In this document: positions 10,111 to 18,469 of the stretch, piece after piece | Layout: every line of letters begins with the position of its first letter | Numbering within the stretch: position 1 is the first letter of the stretch | DNA from: Sphingomonas sp. Y38-1Y | GTDB lineage: Bacteria > Pseudomonadota > Alphaproteobacteria > Sphingomonadales > Sphingomonadaceae | DNA length: 64,000 nucleotides | Reading direction: 5' to 3' | Assembly (NCBI RefSeq): GCF_032391395.1 | Contig: NZ_CP135916.1 | Span: forward strand, 1,860,001 to 1,924,000 | The notes under the pieces: model-generated | The model's input: the letters and a program-made list of their open reading frames with translations, nothing else | What the model was told of the DNA's origin: nothing | Database searches by the model: none | Made by a program: the position numbers and the translations under genes

Positions 10111-10748
10111 TGCGCCGCATCGGACTTATGGGCGGGTCGTTCAATCCCGCGCATGGCGGGCATCGCCACATCGCGCTCCAGGCGATCCGCGCGCTCGATC
10201 TGGACGAGATGTGGTGGATCGTGTCGCCGGGCAATCCGCTGAAGGACGCCGCGACCGACATGGCGCCCTATGCCGCGCGGGTGGCGTCCGCGCGGGCGAT
10301 GGCGCGGCATGCGCCGATCCGGGTGTCGACGATCGAGGCGCGACTCAAGACGCGGTACACCGTCGACCTGCTCGAACGGCTGCCGGCGCTCTTCCCCAAG
10401 AAGCGCTTCGTCTGGGTCATGGGGGCGGACAATCTCGGCAGTTTTCATCAGTGGCGCCGATGGCGCGACATCGCGCGCGCGGTGCCGATTGCGGTGATCG
10501 CGCGTCCGGGCTATGATGGCGACGCCCTCGCAAGTCCCGCGATGGGTTGGCTGCGGCGCGGCGTGCGGCCCGCAGGCCAGGCAAGACGATGGGACGAGTG
10601 GAGATTGCCGGCGCTCGTGTTGCTGCGCTTTCGCCCCGACCGACGTTCGGCCACCCGCATTCGCGCCGCCGATCCTGCCTGGCACCGCCGTTATCTGAAC
10701 GATCGGCGTTCCCCGTCATCACCCGTACGCCCCAAGGAGCCGCATTGA
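10107..10748 (+). CDS. nadD: Nicotinate-nucleotide adenylyltransferase
   Basis: Transfers AMP from ATP to nicotinate mononucleotide in NAD synthesis. The nucleotidyltransferase signature GGSFNPAHGGH is at residues 9-19, WVMGADNLGSFHQW is the NadD substrate motif, and the C-terminal SATRIR corresponds to the ISSTxIR motif. The length of 213 residues is normal. ATG codons at 10107 and 10110 are both possible; the first overlaps the toxin stop as ATGA. The tail overlaps the rsfS start. It is likely essential, which makes the upstream toxin-antitoxin insertion notable. Confidence 0.95.
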   Translation: MMRRIGLMGGSFNPAHGGHRHIALQAIRALDLDEMWWIVSPGNPLKDAATDMAPYAARVASARAMARHAPIRVSTIEARLKTRYTVDLLERLPALFPKKRFVWVMGADNLGSFHQWRRWRDIARAVPIAVIARPGYDGDALASPAMGWLRRGVRPAGQARRWDEWRLPALVLLRFRPDRRSATRIRAADPAWHRRYLNDRRSPSSPVRPKEPH

Positions 10749-11146
10749 GCCAGACCCGTTCCGTCCCGTCCACGCCTGACGCCGATCCGGCGTCGGCACT
10801 GCACGCGCTCGTCCTCGCCTCGCTCGACGACGATCAGGCGCTGGAGACGGTTTCGATCCCGCTGTCGGGCAAGTCGAGCCTGGCGGACTTCATGGTCATC
10901 GCCTCGGGCCGGTCGACGCGCCAGGTCGCGTCGATGGCGCAGAAGCTGGCCGAGCGGATCAAGCGCGACTTCGGCGTTTCCTCGCGCGTCGAGGGGCTGC
11001 CGAATGCCGACTGGGTGCTGATCGACGCCGGCGACGTGATCGTCCACCTGTTCCGGCCGGAAGTGCGCAGCTTCTACAATCTGGAGCGGATGTGGGCGTT
11101 CGGCGATGCGCCGCCTGCGCCCGCCGCGCCGACGACCGCCGACTGA
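10745..11146 (+). CDS. rsfS: Ribosomal silencing factor RsfS
   Basis: Binds ribosomal protein uL14 and blocks subunit joining when nutrients are short. The 133-residue product has the RsfS core: LASLDDDQALETVSI, a central SSLADFMVIASGRSTRQV and GLPNADWVLIDAGDVIVHLF. Start: a TTG overlapping the nadD stop as TTGA, with a perfect AAGGAG seven bases upstream, which decides the start despite the rare codon. It sits between nadD and rlmH as in many bacteria. Confidence 0.94.
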   Translation: MSQTRSVPSTPDADPASALHALVLASLDDDQALETVSIPLSGKSSLADFMVIASGRSTRQVASMAQKLAERIKRDFGVSSRVEGLPNADWVLIDAGDVIVHLFRPEVRSFYNLERMWAFGDAPPAPAAPTTAD

Positions 11147-11156
11147 TCCCGCAGCC

Positions 11157-11579
11157 TTGCTGCTCCACATCGTCGCACGGGGGCGGATCGGCCGCGGGCC
11201 GGAGGCCGAGCTGGTCGAGCGCTATCTGAAGCGCGTCGGCTGGCCCACCCGGGTGACCGAATTGCCCGACACCGGCGGCAAGCTGCCCGCGGTCGAACCC
11301 GGCACGCGGCTGATCCTGCTCGACGAGAAGGGCGACCAGCCGGGCAGCATAGCCTTTGCCGAGCGGCTGGGGCGCTGGCGGGATGAGGGCGTTCGCGAGG
11401 TGCGCTTCATGCTGGGCGCCGCCGACGGGTTCGGCGATGCCGAGCGGGCGGGGGCGGACTGGCTGATCGCGTTCGGGCGGATGACCTGGCCGCATCTGAT
11501 GGCCCGTGCGATGCTGGCGGAGCAATTATGGCGCGCGACGAGCATCCTGTCCGGCCACCCCTATCACCGCGAGGGATGA
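11157..11579 (+). CDS. rlmH: 23S rRNA pseudouridine(1915)-N3-methyltransferase
   Basis: SPOUT-fold methyltransferase that modifies helix 69 of 23S rRNA. The family landmarks are LLLHIVARGRIG at the N-terminus, LILLDEKGDQ, the SAM-knot sequence RFMLGAADGFGD, and LIAFGRMTWPHLMARAMLAEQLWRA. The closing SGHPYHRE is diagnostic. The product is 140 residues from a TTG ten bases after rsfS; no ATG fits. Its stop overlaps the next gene as ATGA. Confidence 0.95.
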   Translation: MLLHIVARGRIGRGPEAELVERYLKRVGWPTRVTELPDTGGKLPAVEPGTRLILLDEKGDQPGSIAFAERLGRWRDEGVREVRFMLGAADGFGDAERAGADWLIAFGRMTWPHLMARAMLAEQLWRATSILSGHPYHREG

Positions 11580-12736
11580 AGGCCGCGCTCGCCCCCGCGG
11601 CGCTGCTGGCGCTGATCGTGCCCGCGGTCACGGGCGCGCAGCGGGCGGACGGCGACCAGCGCCAGCAACTCGTCCGCGCAAACCAGGCGTCGCGTGTCGC
11701 GCGCATCCGCGCCGAGGAACTCGAGCGGCAGGCGGCGGCGGCGAAGGGCGAGGCGGCGCGCGCCGGGCGCGAGCAGGCGGCCGTCGCGGCGCGCGCGGAA
11801 GCGGCGGAGGCTGATATCGCCGCGGCTCGCGCGCGGATCGCACTAGTCGATAGGGCGCTGACCGTTCAGCGTCGCCGGCTGGATGCGCAGCGCGCCCCCA
11901 CGATGCGGCTGGTGGCGGCGCTTCAGTCGTTTGCGCGGCGGCCGGCGTCGCTGGCGCTGCTGCAACCCGGGTCGGCGCGCGATGCGGTGCACGTCCGCGC
12001 GCTCCTGGCGAGCGTGGTGCCGGCGGTGCGGGCGCGTAGTGCCGCGGTGCGCGCTGAGATCGCGCGGACGCGGCGACTGCGCGAAGGCGCCCGGCTGGCC
12101 GCCGCCAGCCTGCGCGACGGCCGCGTACGGCTGGAGCAGGAGCGGCTGCGCCTGGTGCAGCTCGAATCGGAAAGCCGCTTGCGCTCGCGTGAGCTGACGC
12201 GCGGCGCGCTCGTCGAATCGGATCGCGCGATCGCGCTGGGCGAGGAGGCGCGCGACATCGTCGATCAGATGGCCGTCGCTGATGCCGCGGGCGAGACGCG
12301 CGCCCGGCTGCTGACGCTCGGTGAGCCGCTGCCGCGCCCGGATGACCCGGCGGGCGCGCGGACGGCGCGGGCGCCGGCCTATCGGCTACCGGCGGCTGGA
12401 CGGATCGTCGCGGGCCTGGGCGAAGTCAGCGAAAGCGGCGTGCGGTCGCGCGGGCTGACACTCTCGGTCGCGCCCGGTGCGATCGTCACGGCCCCTGCGG
12501 CCGGCCGGATCGTCTTCGCGCGCCGGTTCGGCGGCTATGGCACCGTGGTCATCATCGATCATGGCGAGGGTTGGACCAGCCTCATTTCCGGCTTGGCCGA
12601 GGCGCAGGTCGCGCGCGGCGCGGCGGTGGGGCAGGGGATGCCGATCGGCCGCGCCGGCAACGATGCCGAGCCGAGGATCACGACCGAACTGCGCCGCCGC
12701 GGCATGCCCTTCGATCTTGTCGGGCTGATGCGATAA
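11576..12736 (+). CDS. EnvC-like murein hydrolase activator with degenerate LytM domain
   Basis: A 386-residue periplasmic protein: signal peptide (residues 1-21), a long Ala/Arg/Glu-rich coiled coil (about 25-230) and a C-terminal LytM/M23 domain (about 275-386). The fold is recognisable from TAPAAGRIVFARRFGGYGT and VVIIDHGEGW. The zinc-site residues seem lost, however: the usual HL after the YT motif reads ISGL and the usual HFE reads TTE. That is the hallmark of EnvC/NlpD-type amidase activators rather than active endopeptidases. Position between rlmH and ctpA matches alphaproteobacterial EnvC-like genes. It probably acts in septal cell-wall cleavage. Confidence 0.88.
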   Translation: MKAALAPAALLALIVPAVTGAQRADGDQRQQLVRANQASRVARIRAEELERQAAAAKGEAARAGREQAAVAARAEAAEADIAAARARIALVDRALTVQRRRLDAQRAPTMRLVAALQSFARRPASLALLQPGSARDAVHVRALLASVVPAVRARSAAVRAEIARTRRLREGARLAAASLRDGRVRLEQERLRLVQLESESRLRSRELTRGALVESDRAIALGEEARDIVDQMAVADAAGETRARLLTLGEPLPRPDDPAGARTARAPAYRLPAAGRIVAGLGEVSESGVRSRGLTLSVAPGAIVTAPAAGRIVFARRFGGYGTVVIIDHGEGWTSLISGLAEAQVARGAAVGQGMPIGRAGNDAEPRITTELRRRGMPFDLVGLMR

Positions 12737-12810
12737 TCTCGGCCGACCCGCTTTTATGGCACGCAGCTTGCCGCTATCTTCACCCAAAGCGTTCAAAGGA
12801 TCCGCGTACC

Positions 12811-14157
12811 ATGGCCCGCCCGCTGCTTCAGGCTCTCGCCGCCACCGCCGCCATCGCGATGGTGCCGCTCGCCACGGGTGCGATGGCGCAGGTCGACACC
12901 AACAGCTATCGCGAACTCGACCTGTTCATGGACGTCTATAACCGCGTGAAGGGCGAGTATGTCGACAAGGTCGACGACAAGACGCTGGTCAAGGGCGCGA
13001 TCCAAGGGATGCTGGCCGCGCTCGATCCGCACAGCTCCTATGTCGACGCGCTCGATTTCGAGAATATGCGCATCCAGACTGAAGGCAATTACGGCGGCCT
13101 GGGCCTGACGGTCACGCAGGAGGACGGCGCGGTCAAGGTGATCGCCCCGACCGAGGACACACCCGCCTATCGCGCGGGGATCAAGGCCGGCGACTATATC
13201 ACCCACATCAACGGCAAGCTGATCTTCGGCGAGGCGCTGGACGACGCGATCGAGGACATGCGTGGCCAGCCGGGGACGAAGGTCACGCTGACCGTCGTCC
13301 GCCCCGGCCGCGACAAGCCGATGGAACTCACCATGGCGCGCGAGATCATCGTGCAGAAGCCGGTGAAGTGGGAGGTCAAGAACGGCGTCGGCATCATCAA
13401 CATTAACACCTTCTCGGCCTCGACCGGGGCCGACACGCGCGCGGCGATCCTGGCGATCGACAAGTCACTGGGGCGCAAGCCGACCGGTTACATCGTCGAC
13501 CTGCGCTCGAACGGCGGCGGGTTGCTGACGCAGGCGATCGAAGTGTCCGACGCCTTCCTCGAGCGCGGCGAGATCGTGTCGCAGCGCGGGCGTGAGAAGG
13601 CGGATATCGAGCGCTATTATGCGCGCGCGGGCGACCTAGCTGGCGGGCTGCCGATCATCGTGCTGGTCGATGCGGGCACCGCCTCGGCCAGCGAGATCGT
13701 CGCCGGCGCGCTCCAGGACCACCACCGCGCGATCGTCATGGGCGAGCGCACCTTCGGCAAGGGATCGGTGCAGACGCTGCTCCAGCTCGGGCCGGCGAAC
13801 GCGCTGCGGCTGACGACGGCGCGCTACTATACGCCGTCGGGCCGGTCGGTGCAGGAGGGCGGGATCGAGCCCGACCTGAGCGTGCCGCAGATCAGCGACG
13901 AGGATTACAAGTCGCGCCCGGTCTTCCGCGAGGCGGACCTGCGCCGCCACCTTATCAACGAGGCCAAGGTCGACAACAAGGTGCTTGAGGAAGACGCCAA
14001 GACCGACCCGCGCTTCGCCGCCACGCCCGAGCAGCTCAAGAAGCAGGGGATCGAGGACTTCCAGCTCGATTATGCGGTGAAGACGCTCGCCCGGCTGGGC
14101 GCGCCGCAGCAGGTCGCGGCGTCCGCGACGCCGGCCAAGGCCGCGGCAAAGCGCTGA
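12811..14157 (+). CDS. ctpA: C-terminal processing protease, S41 family
   Basis: A 448-residue periplasmic serine protease: signal peptide (1-24, ending AMAQ), PDZ domain (about 85-170, YGGLGLTV to the GEALDDAIEDMRG region) and the S41 catalytic core. The Ser/Lys dyad is assigned to S292 in GTASASEI and K317 in FGKGSVQTL, with the expected 25-residue spacing. A basic, alanine-rich tail follows. It trims C-termini of exported proteins and often acts on cell-wall enzymes, which suits its place behind the EnvC-like gene. Start is the ATG that opens the signal peptide. Confidence 0.95.
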   Translation: MARPLLQALAATAAIAMVPLATGAMAQVDTNSYRELDLFMDVYNRVKGEYVDKVDDKTLVKGAIQGMLAALDPHSSYVDALDFENMRIQTEGNYGGLGLTVTQEDGAVKVIAPTEDTPAYRAGIKAGDYITHINGKLIFGEALDDAIEDMRGQPGTKVTLTVVRPGRDKPMELTMAREIIVQKPVKWEVKNGVGIININTFSASTGADTRAAILAIDKSLGRKPTGYIVDLRSNGGGLLTQAIEVSDAFLERGEIVSQRGREKADIERYYARAGDLAGGLPIIVLVDAGTASASEIVAGALQDHHRAIVMGERTFGKGSVQTLLQLGPANALRLTTARYYTPSGRSVQEGGIEPDLSVPQISDEDYKSRPVFREADLRRHLINEAKVDNKVLEEDAKTDPRFAATPEQLKKQGIEDFQLDYAVKTLARLGAPQQVAASATPAKAAAKR

Positions 14158-14162
14158 CGCCC

Positions 14163-14636
14163 GTGCCGCGCTCGCTTGTCACCGCGCGGGCGCTTGCGCT
14201 CGCGCTACCTGCCGCGCTGCTTGCCGGCGCGTGGGCGTCGCAGCTGATCGGCGGATTGGTGCCATGCGAGATGTGCCACTGGCAGCGCTGGCCGCATTAC
14301 GCCGCGTTGGTGCCGGCGCTGCTCACCTTCATCATTCCGGGCACGGCGGCGAAGCGGGCGATGGTGACGCTGGCGGCGCTGGCGATCGCGGTCAGCGGCG
14401 CGATCGGCGTGTTCCACGCGGGCGTCGAATATCACTGGTGGGAGGGGATCACCGCCTGCACCGCGCCGGCGCCGCGCGGCGGCGACCTTCTCGCCGACAT
14501 CCTCTCGCGCCCGATCATCCGCTGCGACGTGGCGCAATGGACGTTGGTCGGGGTTTCATTGGCGGGGTTCAACGCCATCTTCTCGCTGGGCGGCGCGGCG
14601 ATCGTCGCGGCGCTGGCATGGAGGAAGGCGCGATGA
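14163..14636 (+). CDS. dsbB: Disulfide bond formation protein B
   Basis: A 157-residue inner-membrane protein that reoxidises DsbA with quinone. There are four predicted membrane helices. The first catalytic pair is C35-C38 in VPCEMCHWQRWPH, typical of DsbB, and the second periplasmic loop carries the cysteines in ITACTAP and IIRCDVAQ. The start is GTG, five bases after ctpA; the stop overlaps coq7 as ATGA. The partner dsbA is not in the window. Confidence 0.93.
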   Translation: MPRSLVTARALALALPAALLAGAWASQLIGGLVPCEMCHWQRWPHYAALVPALLTFIIPGTAAKRAMVTLAALAIAVSGAIGVFHAGVEYHWWEGITACTAPAPRGGDLLADILSRPIIRCDVAQWTLVGVSLAGFNAIFSLGGAAIVAALAWRKAR

Positions 14637-15175
14637 GCGAGTTGGGCTGGCGGCCGGGCGACCGGCGCGAAGCGATCCGGTCGATGATCCGCGTCGATCA
14701 GGCGGGCGAATATGGCGCGACGCGTATCTATGCCGGCCAACTCGCGATCCTGGGCGACCACGGCCCGCACGCGGCCGAGATCGCCGGCATGGCGCAGCAG
14801 GAAGCGCGCCACCGCGCCTATTTCGACCGGCTGATCGCCGAACGCGGCGTGCGGCCGACGTTGCTCCAGCCGTTCTGGAACGTCGCCGGCTTCGCGCTCG
14901 GGGCGGTCACGGCGGCGATCGGGCCGGCGGCGGCGATGGCGTGCACCGCCGCGGTCGAGACCGAGATCGACAAGCATTACGACCAGCAGCTCGCCGACCT
15001 GGGCGACGACGATCCGGAGCTGGCCGCGCATGTCCGCGAATTCCAGGCCGAGGAATTGGAGCACAAGGAGGCGGCGATCGCCGCGGGCGCGGAGCAGGCG
15101 ATCGCCTATCCGCTGATGAGCGCCGTCATCCGTGTCGGATGCCGCGCCGCCATCGCCATATCCAAGCGCATCTGA
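14633..15175 (+). CDS. coq7: Demethoxyubiquinone hydroxylase, COQ7 family
   Basis: Di-iron monooxygenase that hydroxylates demethoxyubiquinone in ubiquinone synthesis. The 180-residue product shows two ferritin-like repeats, with iron ligands in VDQAGEYGA, AQQEARHRAYF, AAVETEIDKHY and FQAEELEHKE. A hydrophobic stretch (GFALGAVTAAIGPAAAMA) may attach it to the membrane. It is translationally coupled to dsbB; the shared theme may be quinone supply. Confidence 0.95.
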   Translation: MSELGWRPGDRREAIRSMIRVDQAGEYGATRIYAGQLAILGDHGPHAAEIAGMAQQEARHRAYFDRLIAERGVRPTLLQPFWNVAGFALGAVTAAIGPAAAMACTAAVETEIDKHYDQQLADLGDDDPELAAHVREFQAEELEHKEAAIAAGAEQAIAYPLMSAVIRVGCRAAIAISKRI

Positions 15176-15229
15176 TAGCCTTGGCACCCAATTGCGTGCC
15201 GGGCGTTCCTACCGGCAGGAGATAGCCCC

Positions 15230-15634
15230 ATGTCGCTGAAGTCGTTCGCCATCGTCGCTGCCGCCACCGCCGGAGCCGCGCTTCTGCCCGCCCCCGCCGC
15301 GGCGCAGAGCGCGCTGCAGAACGGCGTCCTCTACATCTATGGCAATGACAAGTGCCCGACCAACGCCGATGGCGAAGAGATCGTCGTCTGCGTGCGCAAG
15401 AGCGAGGCGGAGCGCTTCCGCATCCCGCAGGAGCTGCGCGAGCTGGAGATCACCCCGCAGAACGAGGCGTGGGCCGCGCGCGCAGAGGGAACGCTGCGTG
15501 CCGGCGAGTCGGGGATCGGCAGCTGCTCGGCAGTCGGGATCGGCGGCGCGAGCGGCTGCTTCGGCCAGGCCGCGACGGTCAACAAGGCCGACCGCCGCCA
15601 GCGCCGCGACGCCCAGAACGTACTCGAGGATTAA
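15230..15634 (+). CDS. Secreted protein of unknown function, sphingomonad type
   Basis: A 134-residue protein with a clear signal peptide (residues 1-26, ending AAAQS). The mature part holds four cysteines (in DKCPT, VVCVR, GSCSA and SGCFG), which could form two disulfides. A charged segment, EEIVVCVRKSEAERFRIP, is reminiscent of a motif repeated in sphingomonad secreted proteins. A good GGAGATAG ribosome site precedes the ATG. I recognise no domain with a known activity. It may be transcribed with the next secreted gene 75 bases downstream. Confidence 0.8.
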   Translation: MSLKSFAIVAAATAGAALLPAPAAAQSALQNGVLYIYGNDKCPTNADGEEIVVCVRKSEAERFRIPQELRELEITPQNEAWAARAEGTLRAGESGIGSCSAVGIGGASGCFGQAATVNKADRRQRRDAQNVLED

Positions 15635-15708
15635 GGCTTAACATTCTGGAAATAGGGCGTTGATCCGCCGTCCGCTTACGTTATCCTCGACCGGTCCGGT
15701 CGGGAGAG

Positions 15709-16626
15709 ATGGCGATGCGCGACGTCGGTGTGTTTCTCATTCTAAGCTTGGTGGCGACGCCGTGTTGGGCGCAGGTCGATCCGTCGGCTGAGGAAGAGGC
15801 GGACAAGGATATCGTCGTCACCGGCATACCCCTGACGCGTGCGGAAGCGCGTCGTCAGGCGGCCGCTTTCATCCGGGGCGTCGGCGTTGCTCAAAACGGC
15901 CGTCCGGTCGCGCGATGGAAGGATCCGGTCTGCCCGCGCGTCGTCGGGCTGCAACCCGCTCACGCCTCGATGGTGGAGTCACGCCTTCGCGCGATCGCGC
16001 GCGAAGCGGGCGTCCCCGTCGCCGCAAAAGCGACGTGCAGGGCAAACATCGCCGTCAGCTTCGTCGATGGCGCGGCGCCCGTGGCCAAAAGCGACGAGGC
16101 GCGCCAATTGCGTTCACTCGCCAAGATGGACGCCGAAGAGCGGGCGCGGTTGATCGAGGGCAGAGCGCCGATCCGCTGGCGGTACACCACCGCCCTTCGT
16201 GGTCGTGACAACGAGCCGCCTGCACCCAGTCCGGCGACATGGGCCGGCAATGTCGAGGGCGGGGGTTCGGCCATCCCGGACACCGGCGGGTCGGTGCAAT
16301 CCTATGGATCGAGCATCGTCAGTACCATGGCGATCCGCGTCATCACGTCGGCGGCCGTGGTCGTGGACGTCAAACAGGCGGAAGGCCGCAACCTCGAAAC
16401 CGCAGCCGATTACGCCGCGTTGGTGGCGTTCGCAGAGATCGGCGGCGATGGCTATGCGCCGCAGGGGTCGATCCTGGGTGCGTTCGAACCCGGTGGCATC
16501 AAATCGCTGTCCGAGTGGGACAGGCGGTTCCTGCGCACGCTGTATCGTCTGCCGCTCGACCGGCAGGCGCGGCTTCAGCGTTATAGGATCATCAACGAGC
16601 TCGCCTCCGCCTCACCGCCGCGTTAG
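15709..16626 (+). CDS. Secreted protein with TonB-box-like DIVVTG motif, function unknown
   Basis: A 305-residue protein: signal peptide (1-22, ending CWAQ), then an acidic leader containing DKDIVVTG, a string normally seen at the N-terminus of sphingomonad TonB-dependent receptors (compare the receptor at 31753). No beta-barrel follows. The rest is a mixed domain with two cysteines (DPVCPRV and ATCRAN), a Gly/Ser-rich middle and the segment TMAIRVITSAAVVVDV, then a helical C-terminus ending in YRLPLDRQARLQRY. The gene overlaps the converging phasin-like gene by four bases (TTAG). The role is unknown. Confidence 0.8.
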   Translation: MAMRDVGVFLILSLVATPCWAQVDPSAEEEADKDIVVTGIPLTRAEARRQAAAFIRGVGVAQNGRPVARWKDPVCPRVVGLQPAHASMVESRLRAIAREAGVPVAAKATCRANIAVSFVDGAAPVAKSDEARQLRSLAKMDAEERARLIEGRAPIRWRYTTALRGRDNEPPAPSPATWAGNVEGGGSAIPDTGGSVQSYGSSIVSTMAIRVITSAAVVVDVKQAEGRNLETAADYAALVAFAEIGGDGYAPQGSILGAFEPGGIKSLSEWDRRFLRTLYRLPLDRQARLQRYRIINELASASPPR

Positions 16627-16919
16627 GCGATTAGCCGCCGGCGATTGGCCGCCACCTTTCGGCGGTAATGCTGGACGGTGCGCTGCGAGGCGGCAAGCGG
16701 CGTCGAGCCCATGCCGCCGGTCATGAAGCGCCATTGCAGTTCCATGAGCGCGGTCATCTTCTCGCTGACCATCCGCGTCGCTTCGCGGTCCGACCCGGGC
16801 GTCTGCCACGCGAAGCCGTGGAGGCGGGTGGCGATCACTGCCGACGCCTCCAGCCCCAGCATCCAGGTCTGTAGCCCGAGCATCGCCCAGTCGGCATAGG
16901 ACGGCGTGCGTGCAGTCAT
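16623..16919 (-). CDS. Phasin-like small helical protein
   Basis: A 98-residue, largely helical amphipathic protein with a WMLGLEASAVIATRL segment, a conserved-looking MVSEKMTALMELQWRFMTGG and a basic tail. This composition fits short phasins that coat polyhydroxyalkanoate granules, but there is no diagnostic motif and the name is tentative. A TGC-rich element (GTGCAGTGCAGCAA on this strand) lies about 45 bases upstream of the ATG and resembles PhaR-type operators, which adds weak support. It converges on the preceding gene, sharing TTAG. Confidence 0.6.
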   Translation of the reverse strand: MTARTPSYADWAMLGLQTWMLGLEASAVIATRLHGFAWQTPGSDREATRMVSEKMTALMELQWRFMTGGMGSTPLAASQRTVQHYRRKVAANRRRLIA

Positions 16920-16963
16920 CGGCTCAGGATCCTTCGCTTGGCTTGAAGGCGCTTTAACAGCCT

Positions 16964-16978
16964 TTGCTGCACTGCACC
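16964..16978 (-). promoter_or_regulatory. TGC-rich element upstream of phasin-like gene
   Basis: Reads GGTGCAGTGCAGCAA on the minus strand. It contains the palindrome TGCACTGCA, and TGC repeats of this sort are bound by the polyhydroxyalkanoate repressor PhaR in other proteobacteria. It is 45-59 bases before the phasin-like ATG. Assignment is by resemblance only. Confidence 0.35.
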
Positions 16979-17023
16979 ATCGCTGGTTGCACGTTGCGCG
17001 GTTTTTCCGGTAGCGCTGGGGTC

Positions 17024-18469
17024 ATGGCCCGCCCGTCCGTCCTGCTGTTCGCGCTCGTGTGGCTTTCGGCGGCGTGGTTCGGATCGTGGCACTGGAACCC
17101 CAACAGCGCCGTCCGGCTGTTCGCCGCGATCTCGATCGTCGAGGAGGGGCATGCGGCGATCAACCGGTACGAGCATCTGACGATCGACAAGGCGCGGTTC
17201 GGGCCGGACTTCTTCATGGACAAGGCACCGGGCATGACGCTGATGGCGCTGCCGGTCGTTGCCGCCACCGACCTCGCGACCGGCGACCGTGCGGCCGGCA
17301 AGGTGATGGCCGCCGAGGATCCGACCTTCGACCGCTACCTGAAGCTTCGCCAGTGGCTCGCGGCCGCGGCAATCAACGCGACGCTGCTGGCGCTGGCGGC
17401 GGTGGCGCTGATGGATGTGGGTCGGCGGGTGACGGGATCGGCGGGGGCGGGTGCGTTCGCCGGGCTGGCGTTCGCGCTCGGGACGCCGCTCTGGGGCTGG
17501 GCGACGACGCTCTTCGGGCATTGCGCGGTCGCGTCGTTGCTGGTGATCGCCGTGCGGCTGGTGCTCAAGGGGACGAGCGATGATCGCGGCCGATGGGAGG
17601 CGCCGCTGGCCGGGCTGGCGCTCGGCTGGGCGCTGGTGATCGAACACAGCGCGCTGGTCTTCGCGCTGCCGATCGGGCTGTTCGCGCTGTGGCGGATGCG
17701 GACGCTGCCGCGCGAGGCGGCGGTGCGCGCGGCTGTGGGCGCAGTGATCGCGGGCATGGCGGCGATGGTGCCGCTGCTCGGCTACAATCTGCTCGCGTTC
17801 GGGACGCCGTTCCGGCTCGGCTATTCGGGCGTGGTCGGTTGGGACGGGATGGACCAGGGGCTGTTCGGGCTCACCTATCCGCATCCGGCGGTGCTGGCCG
17901 AGATCCTGTGGGGCGCGAAGCGGGGGATGATCTGGGTCGCGCCGGTGCTGCTGGCGGCACTGCCCGGCGTGTGGCTGCTCTGGCGGCGCGGCGTGCGCGA
18001 TCTGGCGGTACTGGTGGTGGCCGGGACGGTCGCGGCGTTCCTCTACAACGCTTCCTATGTCTATTGGGACGGGGGCAATTCGACCGGGCCGCGTCATGCG
18101 ATGCCGGCCGCCGCGTTCCTCGCCCTTGCTTTGCCGATGGTCTGGGCAGCGGCTGGCAGGGCGGCGCGCGCGGGGCTGGCGCTGCTCCTCGGCGCCAGCG
18201 TCGCGATCAATCTAACCATCGCGGCAGCGGAGATCACCGCGCCGTGGAGTGCCGAGAACGCGCTCGTCGATGGCGTGTGGAACGGCCGCTTCCTGCCCGG
18301 CTATCTGCGCACCATCCCCAACGAGTTCTTCGGCTTCTCACCCTGGACGGGCCTTGCCATGTGGGCCGTCGCGGCGGCGATGCTGTTCATCTGCTTATGG
18401 TTTTCGCTCTCTCGACAGTCGCACGCGACGAACATATATCGAACGGATGGCGCAGCTCGACGTCCGTGA
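17024..18469 (+). CDS. Polytopic membrane protein, possible GT-C type glycosyltransferase
   Basis: A 481-residue protein with about ten hydrophobic segments spread along its length. The first periplasmic loop has NRYEHLTIDKARFG and DFFMDKAPGMTLMALP. The acidic residues after membrane segment 1 and a KAPG-like string recall the GT39/ArnT superfamily of lipid-linked sugar transferases. The C-terminal half includes SYVYWDGGNSTGPRHAMPA, a surface-exposed loop seen in related hypothetical membrane proteins. The catalytic assignment is unproven. The ATG after a weak leader is chosen; the 3' end overlaps the radical SAM gene by 23 bases. Confidence 0.75.
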   Translation: MARPSVLLFALVWLSAAWFGSWHWNPNSAVRLFAAISIVEEGHAAINRYEHLTIDKARFGPDFFMDKAPGMTLMALPVVAATDLATGDRAAGKVMAAEDPTFDRYLKLRQWLAAAAINATLLALAAVALMDVGRRVTGSAGAGAFAGLAFALGTPLWGWATTLFGHCAVASLLVIAVRLVLKGTSDDRGRWEAPLAGLALGWALVIEHSALVFALPIGLFALWRMRTLPREAAVRAAVGAVIAGMAAMVPLLGYNLLAFGTPFRLGYSGVVGWDGMDQGLFGLTYPHPAVLAEILWGAKRGMIWVAPVLLAALPGVWLLWRRGVRDLAVLVVAGTVAAFLYNASYVYWDGGNSTGPRHAMPAAAFLALALPMVWAAAGRAARAGLALLLGASVAINLTIAAAEITAPWSAENALVDGVWNGRFLPGYLRTIPNEFFGFSPWTGLAMWAVAAAMLFICLWFSLSRQSHATNIYRTDGAARRP

